Positions 17,286 to 26,308 of a stretch of DNA of 64,000 bases are shown here, in pieces; position 1 is the stretch's first letter, and the number at the start of each line of letters is the position of its first letter. The stretch covers positions 1,798,001 to 1,862,000 of the forward strand of contig NZ_CP061310.1 of NCBI RefSeq assembly GCF_018687975.1, written 5' to 3'. The notes under the pieces were generated by a model. It searched no databases, was not told where the DNA came from, and was given only the letters and a program-made list of their open reading frames with translations. This DNA is from Polynucleobacter sp. es-EL-1 (GTDB lineage: Bacteria; Pseudomonadota; Gammaproteobacteria; Burkholderiales; Burkholderiaceae). The translations under genes and the position numbers were made by a program.

Positions 17286-18804
17286 TTTGATCTTTGTTCG
17301 CTATGGCTTTTGGTTGAAAAGCAGGGCCGGTGCGATTCCACCAACCACCACCTAATGCTGCAAATAATGCTGCGGTATCAGCAAATCGAGTTGCTTGGGC
17401 TGAGACAGACTTGACTTTAGCAATTTGATATTGATTCTGATAGTAGAGAACTGCTAAGTAACTTGCGGTTCCCAATTTATATTGTTGCTGAACTAAATCT
17501 AATGTCTCATATGCATAACGTTCTGCATCTGATGCAGACTTCAATGCTTGCGCTCCAGTTTCTAAGGCACGTAATGCGTCAGCAACTTCTTGGAAGGCCT
17601 TTAGAACTGTTCCTTGGTACTGGAAAACCGCCTGCTCATAAGTAGCAATAGCACCACGGCGCTGCGCCAATAATTGACCGCCTTGAAAGAGGGGCTGGAA
17701 AATACCACCAGCCACCGACCATAAAGCTGCATTGGGGCCAAACAAAGCGTTGCTAGTGAGCGCAGCAGAACCAATAGCGCCGGTAATATTAAATTGGGGC
17801 AATAAATTTGCTGTAGCCACCCCAACCAATGCATTCGTTGCCTTGAGCTGTGCTTCAGCAGCGCGTACATCAGGACGCTGGCGCACTAAGCTCGAAGGAA
17901 CAGAAATCGGCAACTTCTCAGGCAAATGTAAAGCCTTCAAATCAAATTGAGTAATGGCGGCATTACTTGGAAGCTCTCCTACGAGCACCGCTAACTGATT
18001 GCGAGCAAATGAAAGATTGCGTTCGTAGTTAAATAAATCGACTTGAGAATTCGAGACTAAAGTTCGCTGTGAGGTCACATCGACTTTTGAAACGGTACCA
18101 ATCGCTAGCTGGCTTTCTGTGACTTCAGCTAAATTCGTTTGCGCTTTCAGAATTTCTTCGGTAGCTTGCATTTGTGCCCGTAGCGCTGCCTCACGGACTG
18201 CGCCAGTAACGATATTGGCTGTCAAAGAAAGATAAGCACCCTCCAGTTGAAACTGTGCAATCTCTGCTTGCGCTCTAGCTCCCTCAACTGCACGACGAGC
18301 CCCACCAAAAACATCTAACTTATAAGTCACATTCACGGTAGCGTTATATAAGTTGTAAGTGTCAGAGCCGTAAGGTAGGCCATATATGGCGGAGGGTTGG
18401 AGTTGTCGAGTAGCGCCACCATTCAGACCAATCGCTGGGAAATACTGTCCACCAATTTGCGCATTGACATTTTCTTGGCTGGCGCGAAGCGCAGCATCAG
18501 CAGCACCTAAATTCGGATTTTGTTGCAGAGCTTTTTTGATCAACACATCGAGCTCGGGGGATTTAAATAATTCCCACCACTGCGCCTCAATATCTTTTCC
18601 TTCTACAAACTCCTGAGCCGAACCACCGGGAACTCCAGGTGCAGTAGCCAACTCTTTACTAAGCTTAGTCTCAGTATATGAAGAGGTATTTGGCGCTTCA
18701 GGTTGTTTGAAATCGGGGCCCACTGCACATGCAGACAGGATTCCCGCAAAAATAAGCAGGAGCAAATGCAGTCGGGCAGTGAAGAATTTTTTAGGGTCAA
18801 ACAT
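17263..18804 (-). CDS. RND efflux outer-membrane channel lipoprotein (NodT/OprM family)
   Basis: About 513 residues. A signal peptide ends in a lipobox (GILSAC, near residue 26), followed by AVGPDFKQPEAP, the usual start of OprM/CusC-type channels. Two internally similar coiled-coil/beta units follow; each holds a long helical segment such as DVTSQRTLVSNSQVDLFNYERNL and a glycine-rich strand region. The protein forms a trimeric TolC-like tunnel. I start it at the ATG at 18804, which gives a proper signal peptide; its ribosome binding site is poor and an in-frame TTG lies 12 bases upstream. The 144-base gap to the upstream pirin gene probably holds the operon's own promoter. Confidence 0.9.
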   Translation of the reverse strand: MFDPKKFFTARLHLLLLIFAGILSACAVGPDFKQPEAPNTSSYTETKLSKELATAPGVPGGSAQEFVEGKDIEAQWWELFKSPELDVLIKKALQQNPNLGAADAALRASQENVNAQIGGQYFPAIGLNGGATRQLQPSAIYGLPYGSDTYNLYNATVNVTYKLDVFGGARRAVEGARAQAEIAQFQLEGAYLSLTANIVTGAVREAALRAQMQATEEILKAQTNLAEVTESQLAIGTVSKVDVTSQRTLVSNSQVDLFNYERNLSFARNQLAVLVGELPSNAAITQFDLKALHLPEKLPISVPSSLVRQRPDVRAAEAQLKATNALVGVATANLLPQFNITGAIGSAALTSNALFGPNAALWSVAGGIFQPLFQGGQLLAQRRGAIATYEQAVFQYQGTVLKAFQEVADALRALETGAQALKSASDAERYAYETLDLVQQQYKLGTASYLAVLYYQNQYQIAKVKSVSAQATRFADTAALFAALGGGWWNRTGPAFQPKAIANKDQNETSANN

Positions 18805-18948
18805 GAAGGGAAGCAAATATCCTTTTCTACAACAGTATTTGACCACACTTTTATAAACTACTCTGTGTAACACCTTGATTTCAATAGTGAATTTTTGTAC
18901 ACAGCTTAACTAGGAAGTCAAATCAAATTTTTTCTGTAGCACACATTA

Positions 18949-19815
18949 TTAATGGGCAATACTGCCAAACACTCCAGCATTGAAGTCCTGCACCGCTTGA
19001 GCAATTTCCTCTTGGGTGTTCATCACAAAAGGTCCATAACCGACGATAGGTTCAGGAATAGGCTCTCCACTGAGCAGCAAGGCAATCGAATCCTCCAGTA
19101 CATTCACTTGAATATCTTGCCCTTGATTGCTAAACATCAACATCTGCGCATCCTTAGCTACCCCACCATCACCCGCTTGAATAGTGCCCTTGAGAACTAC
19201 GAGAGAAGTATTCCAACCATTAGGCGCAGGAATACAGACAGTACCCTTCTTTAATTTCAGATCAATGACATTCATGGGCGTAAATGTATGAGCGGGCCCT
19301 GTATGGACATCTAGCTTTCCAGCAATAATTCGGGCGACTCCCGCACCACCCTTCAAATGAATGGCTGGAATTTCTTTGTCCAAAATAGCTTGGTAGCTTG
19401 GAGCTGTCATCTTCTGTTTTGCTGGCAGATTAACCCAAAGTTGCACCATCTCTAGCGTGCCTCCACGACTAGCAAAACTTTCAGAATGAAACTCTTCATG
19501 CAAGATGCCAGAACCAGCAGTCATCCATTGCACATCCCCGGGACCAATAGTGCCGCCCTGGCCAGTTGAGTCCTTGTGTGCAACTTCACCTTCATAAACA
19601 ATAGTGACGGTTTCAAAACCACGATGGGGATGCGATCCAATACCCTTACGCTCGCTGGTGGCAGGAAAGTGGGCTGGACCGGCGTAATCAAGCATCAGGA
19701 ATGGACTCATTTGTTTTCCTAAATGCTGATAGAAAAACAAGGTTCGCACTGGGAAGCCATCGCCTACCCAATGCCCCTGATCATTTCCCTGTATGCCAAT
19801 ACATTTCTTCATCAT
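18949..19815 (-). CDS. Pirin family protein
   Basis: A 288-residue bicupin of the pirin family. The metal-binding cupin signature is visible in GSHPHRGFETVTIVYEGEV and GSGILHEEFHS, which supply the three His and one Glu ligands. Bacterial pirins include quercetin 2,3-dioxygenases and redox sensors that respond to flavonoids and other stress; the function here is not proven. It starts at a tandem ATGATG. It follows the flavodoxin-like gene by 26 bp and precedes the efflux operon, within a run headed by marR, which suggests a shared role against aromatic or quinone-like compounds. Confidence 0.88.
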   Translation of the reverse strand: MMKKCIGIQGNDQGHWVGDGFPVRTLFFYQHLGKQMSPFLMLDYAGPAHFPATSERKGIGSHPHRGFETVTIVYEGEVAHKDSTGQGGTIGPGDVQWMTAGSGILHEEFHSESFASRGGTLEMVQLWVNLPAKQKMTAPSYQAILDKEIPAIHLKGGAGVARIIAGKLDVHTGPAHTFTPMNVIDLKLKKGTVCIPAPNGWNTSLVVLKGTIQAGDGGVAKDAQMLMFSNQGQDIQVNVLEDSIALLLSGEPIPEPIVGYGPFVMNTQEEIAQAVQDFNAGVFGSIAH

Positions 19816-19841
19816 TTACCCAATGGCCCATCAATCCTAAA

Positions 19842-20399
19842 TTAAGACCCCTTAAACTGACTTGTGATTTTTGCAATACGTTCACCATACAAGCGGGCCG
19901 TTTCTAAATCACCTAAATTCACTTCTTCAGCACTTGCATCTGAAGGCGTCTGCATCATTGCCCCCGCGGAAGAGCCTACATAATTCACATCATCACGTTT
20001 GGCAGATTTAGCATTGGAAGGCATTAAACCAGTGCCAACCCAAATACCCGAATGCTGCATTGCCAAGGTGAAAAAGTAGTGCAATGTAGAGTGCTTATCA
20101 CCATTCATCGTGGCAGAGTTTGTGAATCCACCAAAGATCTTGTCTTTCCATTTCTGACCATACCAAATCTTCGAGCTTGCATCAGCAAACTTCTTAAATT
20201 GCCAGCTGACTGTTCCCATATAGGTTGGGGAACCAAACACAATGGCATCAGCAGCGTTTAGTAGATCCCAATGCGCATCGGAGATATTGCCCTCAGCATC
20301 TATAGAGATCAATGTGCCGTTGGCGCCCTTAGCCACTGCTTCTGCCTGCTTTACCGTATGCCCATAACCACTATGAAATACCACGGCTACTTTAGTCAT
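19842..20399 (-). CDS. Flavodoxin-like NAD(P)H:quinone oxidoreductase (WrbA-like)
   Basis: About 185 residues with the flavodoxin fold. The phosphate loop VVFHSGYGHTVKQAE is at residues 6-20, the FMN-ring segment GSPTYMGTVSWQFKKFAD is in the middle, and FGGFTNSATMNGDK follows. These match WrbA-type FMN reductases that reduce quinones by two electrons. The ATG at 20399 is preferred because AAGGAG lies six to ten bases upstream; a longer frame would add 16 residues. It lies 22 bp after marR, so regulation by that repressor is likely. Confidence 0.85.
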   Translation of the reverse strand: MTKVAVVFHSGYGHTVKQAEAVAKGANGTLISIDAEGNISDAHWDLLNAADAIVFGSPTYMGTVSWQFKKFADASSKIWYGQKWKDKIFGGFTNSATMNGDKHSTLHYFFTLAMQHSGIWVGTGLMPSNAKSAKRDDVNYVGSSAGAMMQTPSDASAEEVNLGDLETARLYGERIAKITSQFKGS

Positions 20400-20421
20400 C
20401 ACATCTCCTTTATTGTCAAAT

Positions 20422-20841
20422 TTACTTACTAAATAATGCTTTGACATTTCTCAATACAAGCACTATTTGCTCCAATTCTTTTTTACTGAGCCCATCCATT
20501 GCTTTGGCGAGATACTTCACATGATCGGGAAATATCTTTTTAAATAATTTCTCACCTGCTTTAGTCAATCCAATTTTGTAGCTTCTTCCATCATCTACAT
20601 TGACGTACTTTTTTATTAAACCTTTAGCGATAAGTCTCTCTAATACTCCAGTCATAGTTCCCTTAGAAACCAGCGTCTTTTCACCTAGCTCCTTACAAGT
20701 CATTGGCGGTTGATTTCCAAGGGTCGCAACAATATCAAACTGGGTCATGGTGAGACCCATACCCCTAATGTGATCTGCAGAGTAAGCCTCAAAGGCTTGA
20801 TATCCTTGAACTAACTCCTTAACCAATGACAAATGACCCAT
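20422..20841 (-). CDS. MarR family transcriptional regulator
   Basis: A 139-residue winged-helix regulator. The helix-turn-helix is in MTCKELGEKTLVSKGTMTGVLERL (residues 47-70), and the wing is VNVDDGRSYKIGLT. The protein has a single cysteine, Cys49, at the start of the DNA-binding domain; single-cysteine MarR proteins often sense oxidants or quinones, so this is a candidate sensor residue (inference). Its own leader carries a compound inverted repeat at 20868-20892, probably its operator. The genes downstream (flavodoxin-like reductase, pirin, RND pump) are the likely targets. Confidence 0.9.
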   Translation of the reverse strand: MGHLSLVKELVQGYQAFEAYSADHIRGMGLTMTQFDIVATLGNQPPMTCKELGEKTLVSKGTMTGVLERLIAKGLIKKYVNVDDGRSYKIGLTKAGEKLFKKIFPDHVKYLAKAMDGLSKKELEQIVLVLRNVKALFSK

Positions 20842-20867
20842 TTAACTACCTAATTTAGTCTGTATGC

Positions 20868-20892
20868 GTACTATTTTAGTACTAGTTAGTAC
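20868..20892. promoter_or_regulatory. Putative MarR operator (overlapping inverted repeats)
   Basis: Two overlapping perfect inverted repeats built from one six-base half-site: GTACTA-TTT-TAGTAC at 20868-20882 and GTACTA-GT-TAGTAC at 20879-20892. They lie 27-51 bases upstream of the marR start, which is where an autoregulatory operator is expected. The overlap implies two dimers on nearly the same stretch, or alternative registers. Confidence 0.7.
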
Positions 20893-20968
20893 CAAATGAA
20901 AAACCCCTCGTCAAACGAAGGATTAAGTAACGCATTCTTTTATATATCAGACGAAATCTAAGGTTAAT

Positions 20969-21607
20969 TTATAGCTTATTTTTCTTAGAAACAATTTGTG
21001 CAAGCGCTAAATTGGCATGCGGATCATGAGGATCAGACAATCCCCTCACAACACCCTTTGCATCATCAGTGGGCCGATTTTGACTCATTTTCCACTTACC
21101 TTGAATTACGGTAATGTCAATTTCAAGACCAACAATTGCCCTAAGTTGACTATCTATAAAGTCGGGAGGGGCATCATCTACCCTCCACGGGCTCTTGCGC
21201 GTGGCTTCCATTGAATCTGTTAAATCACCAACCAGGCATCTTAGCCAGTCTGTTGACTCAACCACTTTGGGAACGCCCTTAATCTGAACCATTTCATAGT
21301 TCCAAGTTGGAACTACTTTATGAGTAGTCTGTTTTGATGGATACCAACTTGGAGTGACATAACCATCAATACCCTGAAAAACTACTAAACACTCCTTAAG
21401 ATCCAAAAGATCTTTCCAGTGCGGGTTTGCTCTCGCTAAGTGAGATACAAGCATGGGTCTGCCGTTATTTTCTCGATATAGAAATGGAATTGGGGAAGCC
21501 AATAGCCCCGATTGGCCAAACGAGATTAGCAGGCCCAGTGGATAACGCTTAATGAACGCCAAAAGCGTTTGAACATCTGTCTCTGAAAATGCACTTGGGA
21601 TGTACAT
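20969..21607 (-). CDS. paiB: PaiB-type FMN-binding negative transcriptional regulator
   Basis: A 212-residue protein of the PaiB/FMN_bind_2 family: MYIPSAFSETDV at the N-terminus, YPLGLLISFG, LVSHLARANPHWKDL, and the diagnostic YVTPSWYPSKQ-x-HKVVPTWNY segment. Family members have a flavin split-barrel fold; the regulator label comes from Bacillus PaiB and may not apply here. It is the last gene of the run folM-folB-ttcA-glmU-glmS-paiB, 19 bp after glmS. Confidence 0.85.
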   Translation of the reverse strand: MYIPSAFSETDVQTLLAFIKRYPLGLLISFGQSGLLASPIPFLYRENNGRPMLVSHLARANPHWKDLLDLKECLVVFQGIDGYVTPSWYPSKQTTHKVVPTWNYEMVQIKGVPKVVESTDWLRCLVGDLTDSMEATRKSPWRVDDAPPDFIDSQLRAIVGLEIDITVIQGKWKMSQNRPTDDAKGVVRGLSDPHDPHANLALAQIVSKKNKL

Positions 21608-21626
21608 GGCAGATAAATTCTCGAAA

Positions 21627-23459
21627 TTACTCTACTGTGACGCTCTTGGCTAAATTGCGTGGCTTGTCTACATCCGTTCCAAGAGCACAGGCCGTGTGAT
21701 AAGAAAGCAGCTGCAGAGGAACTACATGCAATATAGGGGAAAGATTTCCATAATGCTCAGGTAAACGGATGACATTAATCCCTTCGCTGCTAGTGATGTT
21801 GCCATCTTGATCAGCAAAGACATAAAGCTTGCCACCACGGGCTTTAACCTCTTGCATATTGGACTTCAGCTTTTCCAATAAATCATCGTTTGGAGCAATC
21901 GTAACCACCGGCATCCTCTCAGTCACTAGCGCTAATGGACCATGTTTGAGCTCACCAGCAGGATATGCTTCAGCATGAATATACGAAATCTCTTTAAGCT
22001 TGAGTGCGCCCTCAAGTGCAATTGGATAATGCATACCGCGACCCAAGAACAAGGCATTCTCACACTTAGAGAATGCTTCACTCCAAGCAATAATTTGAGG
22101 CTCTAGCGCCAATACTGCTTGCAACGCTTTCGGTAGATGGCGCAGCTCTCGTAATAAAACTTTTTCACGTTCAGCGTCAATCCTGCCTGCACGCTTAGCC
22201 AAGGAAACTGCTAACAGATAGAGTGCCACTAATTGTGTAGTGAAAGCCTTGGTGGAGGCAACGCCAATCTCTGTACCTGCCTTAGTTAAAAAATTCCACT
22301 TGGTTTCACGAACCATCGCACTACTAGCAACATTGCAAATAGCCAAAGTGTATTGATGGCCCAGGGCTTGCGCATGACGCAAAGCAGCCAAGGTGTCAGC
22401 CGTCTCGCCAGACTGAGATACCACAACAACTAATGCATTTGGATTGGGCACTGTAGTGCGATAACGATATTCACTAGCAATCTCAACTTGCGTCGGAATG
22501 CCTGCAATGTCTTCTAGCCAATACTTAGCAACACAGGCTGAGTAATAACTCGTGCCACATGCCAAGATCAAAATCTGATCAAATTTCTTCCATCCTTCAG
22601 CATCAGCATTAAATAGCTCTGGCCCAAAGCTAGCAATATTGGCCAAGGTATCCCCAATTGCTCTAGGTTGCTCGAAGATCTCTTTTTGCATGTAATGCTG
22701 ATAAGGCCCAAGATCAACTGAGTCTGCCTGAGCAGGCATAGCCTTATGCTCTCTTTGGACAGATTTGCCCTCTTGATCAATGATCTCAACGCTCTCCGCC
22801 TTGAGGACGGCAACATCACCTTCCTCCAAATACATCATCGAGTGCGCACGGCCAGCGAGCGCTAGCGCATCAGAGGCAAGAAAGTTTTCATCAGAACCCA
22901 AGGCAACAACCAAAGGTGAACCCACGCGGGCGCCTACCAAGATATCAGGGCGATCTTGTGCAATGACGCCAATTGCATAGGCACCATGCAAACGCGGCAA
23001 CACAGATCTAACAGAAGCGACTAAATCGGCCTGCTTACTTGCCGTATATGACTGATGAATTAAGTGGGCAATAACCTCAGTATCTGTTTCAGAGCTAAAT
23101 TCATATCCCGCAGTCTGAAGCTCCGCACGCAGAGATTCATAGTTTTCAATAATGCCGTTATGTACTACTGCAATCAATCCACCAGAGATATGGGGGTGAG
23201 CATTTTGAGTATCTGGCTTACCATGTGTTGCCCAACGAGTATGGGCAATTCCTAGAGTTCCATAAAAATCTTTACCCTGCTCAGCCAATTCGGAGACACG
23301 TGCTGTAGTACGAGCGCGCTCGATTGGATGCTTTGCATCATCGCCATTAATGACCGCAAAACCACAAGAATCATAACCGCGGTATTCAAGACGACGCAGA
23401 CCTTCGATGAGTACATCAACAATATTATTGCGCGATGCTGCACCCACTATGCCGCACAT
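21627..23459 (-). CDS. glmS: Glutamine--fructose-6-phosphate aminotransferase
   Basis: A 610-residue enzyme making glucosamine-6-phosphate for peptidoglycan and LPS. The N-terminal glutamine amidohydrolase domain starts with the catalytic Cys2 in MCGIVGAASRNN and includes LGIAHTRWATHG and HNGIIENY. Two SIS sugar-isomerase domains follow (LACGTSYYSA, VSQSGETADTL, and LGRGMHYPIALEGALKLKE), ending in KSVTVE. It overlaps the glmU stop by one base, so the two successive enzymes of UDP-GlcNAc synthesis are coupled. No glmS ribozyme is possible in such a junction. Confidence 0.97.
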   Translation of the reverse strand: MCGIVGAASRNNIVDVLIEGLRRLEYRGYDSCGFAVINGDDAKHPIERARTTARVSELAEQGKDFYGTLGIAHTRWATHGKPDTQNAHPHISGGLIAVVHNGIIENYESLRAELQTAGYEFSSETDTEVIAHLIHQSYTASKQADLVASVRSVLPRLHGAYAIGVIAQDRPDILVGARVGSPLVVALGSDENFLASDALALAGRAHSMMYLEEGDVAVLKAESVEIIDQEGKSVQREHKAMPAQADSVDLGPYQHYMQKEIFEQPRAIGDTLANIASFGPELFNADAEGWKKFDQILILACGTSYYSACVAKYWLEDIAGIPTQVEIASEYRYRTTVPNPNALVVVVSQSGETADTLAALRHAQALGHQYTLAICNVASSAMVRETKWNFLTKAGTEIGVASTKAFTTQLVALYLLAVSLAKRAGRIDAEREKVLLRELRHLPKALQAVLALEPQIIAWSEAFSKCENALFLGRGMHYPIALEGALKLKEISYIHAEAYPAGELKHGPLALVTERMPVVTIAPNDDLLEKLKSNMQEVKARGGKLYVFADQDGNITSSEGINVIRLPEHYGNLSPILHVVPLQLLSYHTACALGTDVDKPRNLAKSVTVE

Positions 23460-24934
23460 TATTTTTTTGCCTTACTAGATTGTTTAGTAGCTACTTTTTT
23501 TACAGCAGCTTTCTTGATTGCCGGCTTTTTCTCTTGCTTAACTGGGCGCTGCCACTGTAAAGAGATCTGTTTGGCTCGTGACACAGTAAGTTGATTAGGC
23601 GGGGCATCTTTAGTCAAAGTAGTACCTGCACCTAAAGTAGCTCCGCGACCAACACGCACCGGCGCAACCAATTGCGTATCCGACCCAATGAAAACGTCGT
23701 CTTCAATAATGGTTTGATGCTTATTAACACCATCATAGTTACAAGTAATCGTACCCGCACCAATATTGACTCTAGAACCCACAATGGAGTCGCCTACATA
23801 AGCCAAATGATTGGCTTTGCTGTTGGCGGCAATCTTGCTATTTTTGACTTCGACAAAGTTACCAATATGTACATCGTTTGCTAAGTCTGCGCCTGGGCGT
23901 AAACGGGCGTAAGGTCCAATCAATGAACCAGCACCTACCTTAGCGCCATCGAGGTGGCTATAGGGATGAATGATGACATTCTTACCAATGATGCTGTTTC
24001 GAACAATGCAATACGGGCCCACTTTAGTACCAGCAGCTAGAGTAACGCAGCCTTCGAAGATACATCCCACGTCTATAAAGACGTCGGTACCGCACTCTAA
24101 TGTTCCGCGTATATCAATGCGCGCAGGATCAGCTAAAGACACGCCAGCATCCATCAATAGGCCTGCTTGATTCATTTGATGAACACGCTCTAAAGCAGCC
24201 AGCTGATCACGACTATTGACGCCAACAGTTTCATATTCAGCATCAGCCTGAGCGGTACGAATGGGCACGCCATCTTTTACTGCCATTGCAATCACATCGG
24301 TCAAATAATATTCACCCTGAGCATTGCTAGCACGTAAAGCCTTTAACCATTTCTTGAGCGAATTCGTTGGCAACACCATCATGCCGGTATTAATTTCAGT
24401 AATACGTTTTTGCTCAGAGCTTGTATCTTTTTCTTCAACAATGGATTTAACCGACCCATCAATATCACGCACAATACGGCCATAGCCTGTTGGATTGCTG
24501 AGATTTTGAGTCAGGAGCGCCAAAGCGGAATCTTGGCCACGCATACCATCCGCCAATTTTGCTAACTTTAAGAGCGTCTTCTTGCTTGTAAGCGGCACAT
24601 CACCGTAGAGCACTAAAGTTGGCTCATTCACATCCAATTTGGGGAGGGCTTGCAACAATGCATGACCTGTTCCCTTTTGTTCCGCTTGAAGCGCTGTAGT
24701 GACCTTGTTAAATCTGGAATCCTGCGCAATCGCAGAGATGAGAAATTCCTTTACATCTGCAGCGCCATGGCCAACGACCACGATTGGGCCTGTTTTTACA
24801 TTTTTACCCTGCAAATCCAGCGCTGTAGAGAGAACATGCTGCAAAAGCGGCTTTCCTGCCAAGGTTTGAAGAACCTTGGGTAATGCGGACTTCATCCGCT
24901 TTCCCTGCCCAGCAGCCAAAATAACGATGTTCAT
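23459..24934 (-). CDS. glmU: Bifunctional GlcNAc-1-P uridyltransferase / GlcN-1-P acetyltransferase
   Basis: A 491-residue two-domain enzyme. The N-terminal uridyltransferase has the nucleotide-binding LAAGQGKRMKSALPKVLQ loop and DVPLTSKKTL. The C-terminal acetyltransferase is a left-handed beta helix of hexapeptide repeats (GTKVGPYCIVRNSIIG onward), including NHLAYVGDSIVG and CNYDGVNKH. It makes UDP-GlcNAc for peptidoglycan and lipid A. The last 30 or so residues are an unusual Lys/Ala-rich tail beyond the normal end of GlmU. It overlaps ttcA by 4 bp and glmS by 1 bp. Confidence 0.97.
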   Translation of the reverse strand: MNIVILAAGQGKRMKSALPKVLQTLAGKPLLQHVLSTALDLQGKNVKTGPIVVVGHGAADVKEFLISAIAQDSRFNKVTTALQAEQKGTGHALLQALPKLDVNEPTLVLYGDVPLTSKKTLLKLAKLADGMRGQDSALALLTQNLSNPTGYGRIVRDIDGSVKSIVEEKDTSSEQKRITEINTGMMVLPTNSLKKWLKALRASNAQGEYYLTDVIAMAVKDGVPIRTAQADAEYETVGVNSRDQLAALERVHQMNQAGLLMDAGVSLADPARIDIRGTLECGTDVFIDVGCIFEGCVTLAAGTKVGPYCIVRNSIIGKNVIIHPYSHLDGAKVGAGSLIGPYARLRPGADLANDVHIGNFVEVKNSKIAANSKANHLAYVGDSIVGSRVNIGAGTITCNYDGVNKHQTIIEDDVFIGSDTQLVAPVRVGRGATLGAGTTLTKDAPPNQLTVSRAKQISLQWQRPVKQEKKPAIKKAAVKKVATKQSSKAKK

Positions 24935-25839
24935 AAAGAGGAATTATAAGTCCCCTGAATCAGGGTTCCGCAGGCTAATTCATCAATTTCTGTCTCATCA
25001 ATGGCCTTATCTCCAGCAGATCTCGCGGCAATCCCGGATAACTCAGATGCAATTTCCAGATTTTTAAAATCAAATGCTTCACCATCCATTAAATGGGAGG
25101 GGACGATATGGTGCATTGATCGAAATAGATTCTCGACACGACCAGGGAATTTCTTTTCCCAATCACGCAGCATATCCTTCATGGCGCCCCGTTGTAAGTT
25201 TGGCTGACTTCCGCATAAATTACAGGGAATGATCGGAAAGTTCATGTCTACAGCATAGCGCTCTAGTAATTTTTCTGGGACGTAAGCTAGCGGACGAATC
25301 ACAACGTGCTTACCATCGTCCGAGCGTAACTTTGGCGGCATACCTTTCAGCTTGCCAGCAAAGAACATATTCAACATCAATGTTTCTAAGATGTCATCAC
25401 GGTGATGGCCTAAAGCAATCTTGGTGGCACCCAACTCATCTGCAACACGATACAAAATGCCACGGCGCAAACGGGAACATAAGCCACAGGTGGTTTTCCC
25501 TTCTGGCACTACGCGCTTAACAATGCTGTAGGTATCTTGATTCTCAATATGAAATTGCACGCCCAGTGCAGTTAAATAATTTGGCAGTATGTCAGCTGGA
25601 AAGCCTGGTTGCTTTTGATCTAGATTTACAGCCACAATCTCAAAATCAATAGGAGCACGTTCACGCAGCTTCAATAGAATGTCAAGCATGGCATAACTAT
25701 CTTTACCACCCGATAAACATACCATCACTTTGTCGCCATCTTCGATCATGCCAAAGTCACCAATAGCTTGGCCAACGAGACGACAGAGCTTCTTCTCTAG
25801 CTTATTCTCTTCAAAGACAACTTTACGAATATCGCCCAT
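24931..25839 (-). CDS. ttcA: tRNA 2-thiocytidine(32) synthetase
   Basis: About 302 residues. The PP-loop motif SGGKDSYAML (near residue 45) activates the tRNA base with ATP, and two CxxC pairs, in TTCGLCSRLRRG and IIPCNLCGSQPN, bind the iron-sulfur cluster of TtcA. The enzyme makes s2C32 in a subset of tRNAs. I chose the ATG at 25839 (MGDIRKVVFEENKLEKKL), since the longer frame begins at a TTG without a better ribosome site. It sits between folB (30 bp) and glmU (4-bp overlap). Confidence 0.94.
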   Translation of the reverse strand: MGDIRKVVFEENKLEKKLCRLVGQAIGDFGMIEDGDKVMVCLSGGKDSYAMLDILLKLRERAPIDFEIVAVNLDQKQPGFPADILPNYLTALGVQFHIENQDTYSIVKRVVPEGKTTCGLCSRLRRGILYRVADELGATKIALGHHRDDILETLMLNMFFAGKLKGMPPKLRSDDGKHVVIRPLAYVPEKLLERYAVDMNFPIIPCNLCGSQPNLQRGAMKDMLRDWEKKFPGRVENLFRSMHHIVPSHLMDGEAFDFKNLEIASELSGIAARSAGDKAIDETEIDELACGTLIQGTYNSSL

Positions 25840-25869
25840 AAAATTCAATTCTTTTCGCAATATATTTCT

Positions 25870-26265
25870 TTAAGCTTGCTTCATTCGAAATACTTCGACA
25901 CCAACGGAATGGCAATCTGGATATACATCTGGCTTGGCAGTACTCACACGCGCAGCAATGACTTTAGGGTGTCGCAACATCGCATTGACGATGTCATCAC
26001 AAAACGTTTCCTGCAAATGGATATGACCCTGAGATGACCGCGCCTTAATGGTTTCACGCATGAAGTCATAATCCACAACCTCTTCTAATAAATCTTTAGA
26101 AGGTGTGTTCATATTTAATGGAATATAGAGATCTACATTCAGAATGACACGCTGCTCAGCCTTCTTCTCAAAATCATGCACACCAATATTGATATAGATT
26201 TCATAGTCACGTAGAAACAAGCGGCGGCAATCAGCAAGTGCTGGATGAGAAAGAATGGCATGCAT
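25870..26265 (-). CDS. folB: Dihydroneopterin aldolase
   Basis: About 131 residues of the FolB fold: LFLRDYEIYINIGVHDFEKKAEQ is the N-terminal signature carrying the pterin-binding residues, followed by VDYDFMRETIKA and the HLQETFCDDIV segment. It converts dihydroneopterin to 6-hydroxymethyl-dihydropterin in folate synthesis. The ATG at 26265 is preferred over an in-frame TTG four codons upstream. It is 43 bp downstream of the FolM-like reductase, which acts on related pterins. Confidence 0.9.
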   Translation of the reverse strand: MHAILSHPALADCRRLFLRDYEIYINIGVHDFEKKAEQRVILNVDLYIPLNMNTPSKDLLEEVVDYDFMRETIKARSSQGHIHLQETFCDDIVNAMLRHPKVIAARVSTAKPDVYPDCHSVGVEVFRMKQA

Positions 26266-26308
26266 AATTTTTATCAACTCTTTTTAATTTTTATTCTGTA
26301 TTAAATTC

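Noticed and set aside
20898..20925. Hairpin near CCTCGT...ACGAAGG downstream of paiB
   Set aside because: The stem needs a bulge and lacks a U-tract; too weak to call a terminator.
23440..23470. glmS ribozyme
   Set aside because: glmU and glmS overlap by one base, so there is no leader, and this ribozyme belongs to Gram-positive bacteria.
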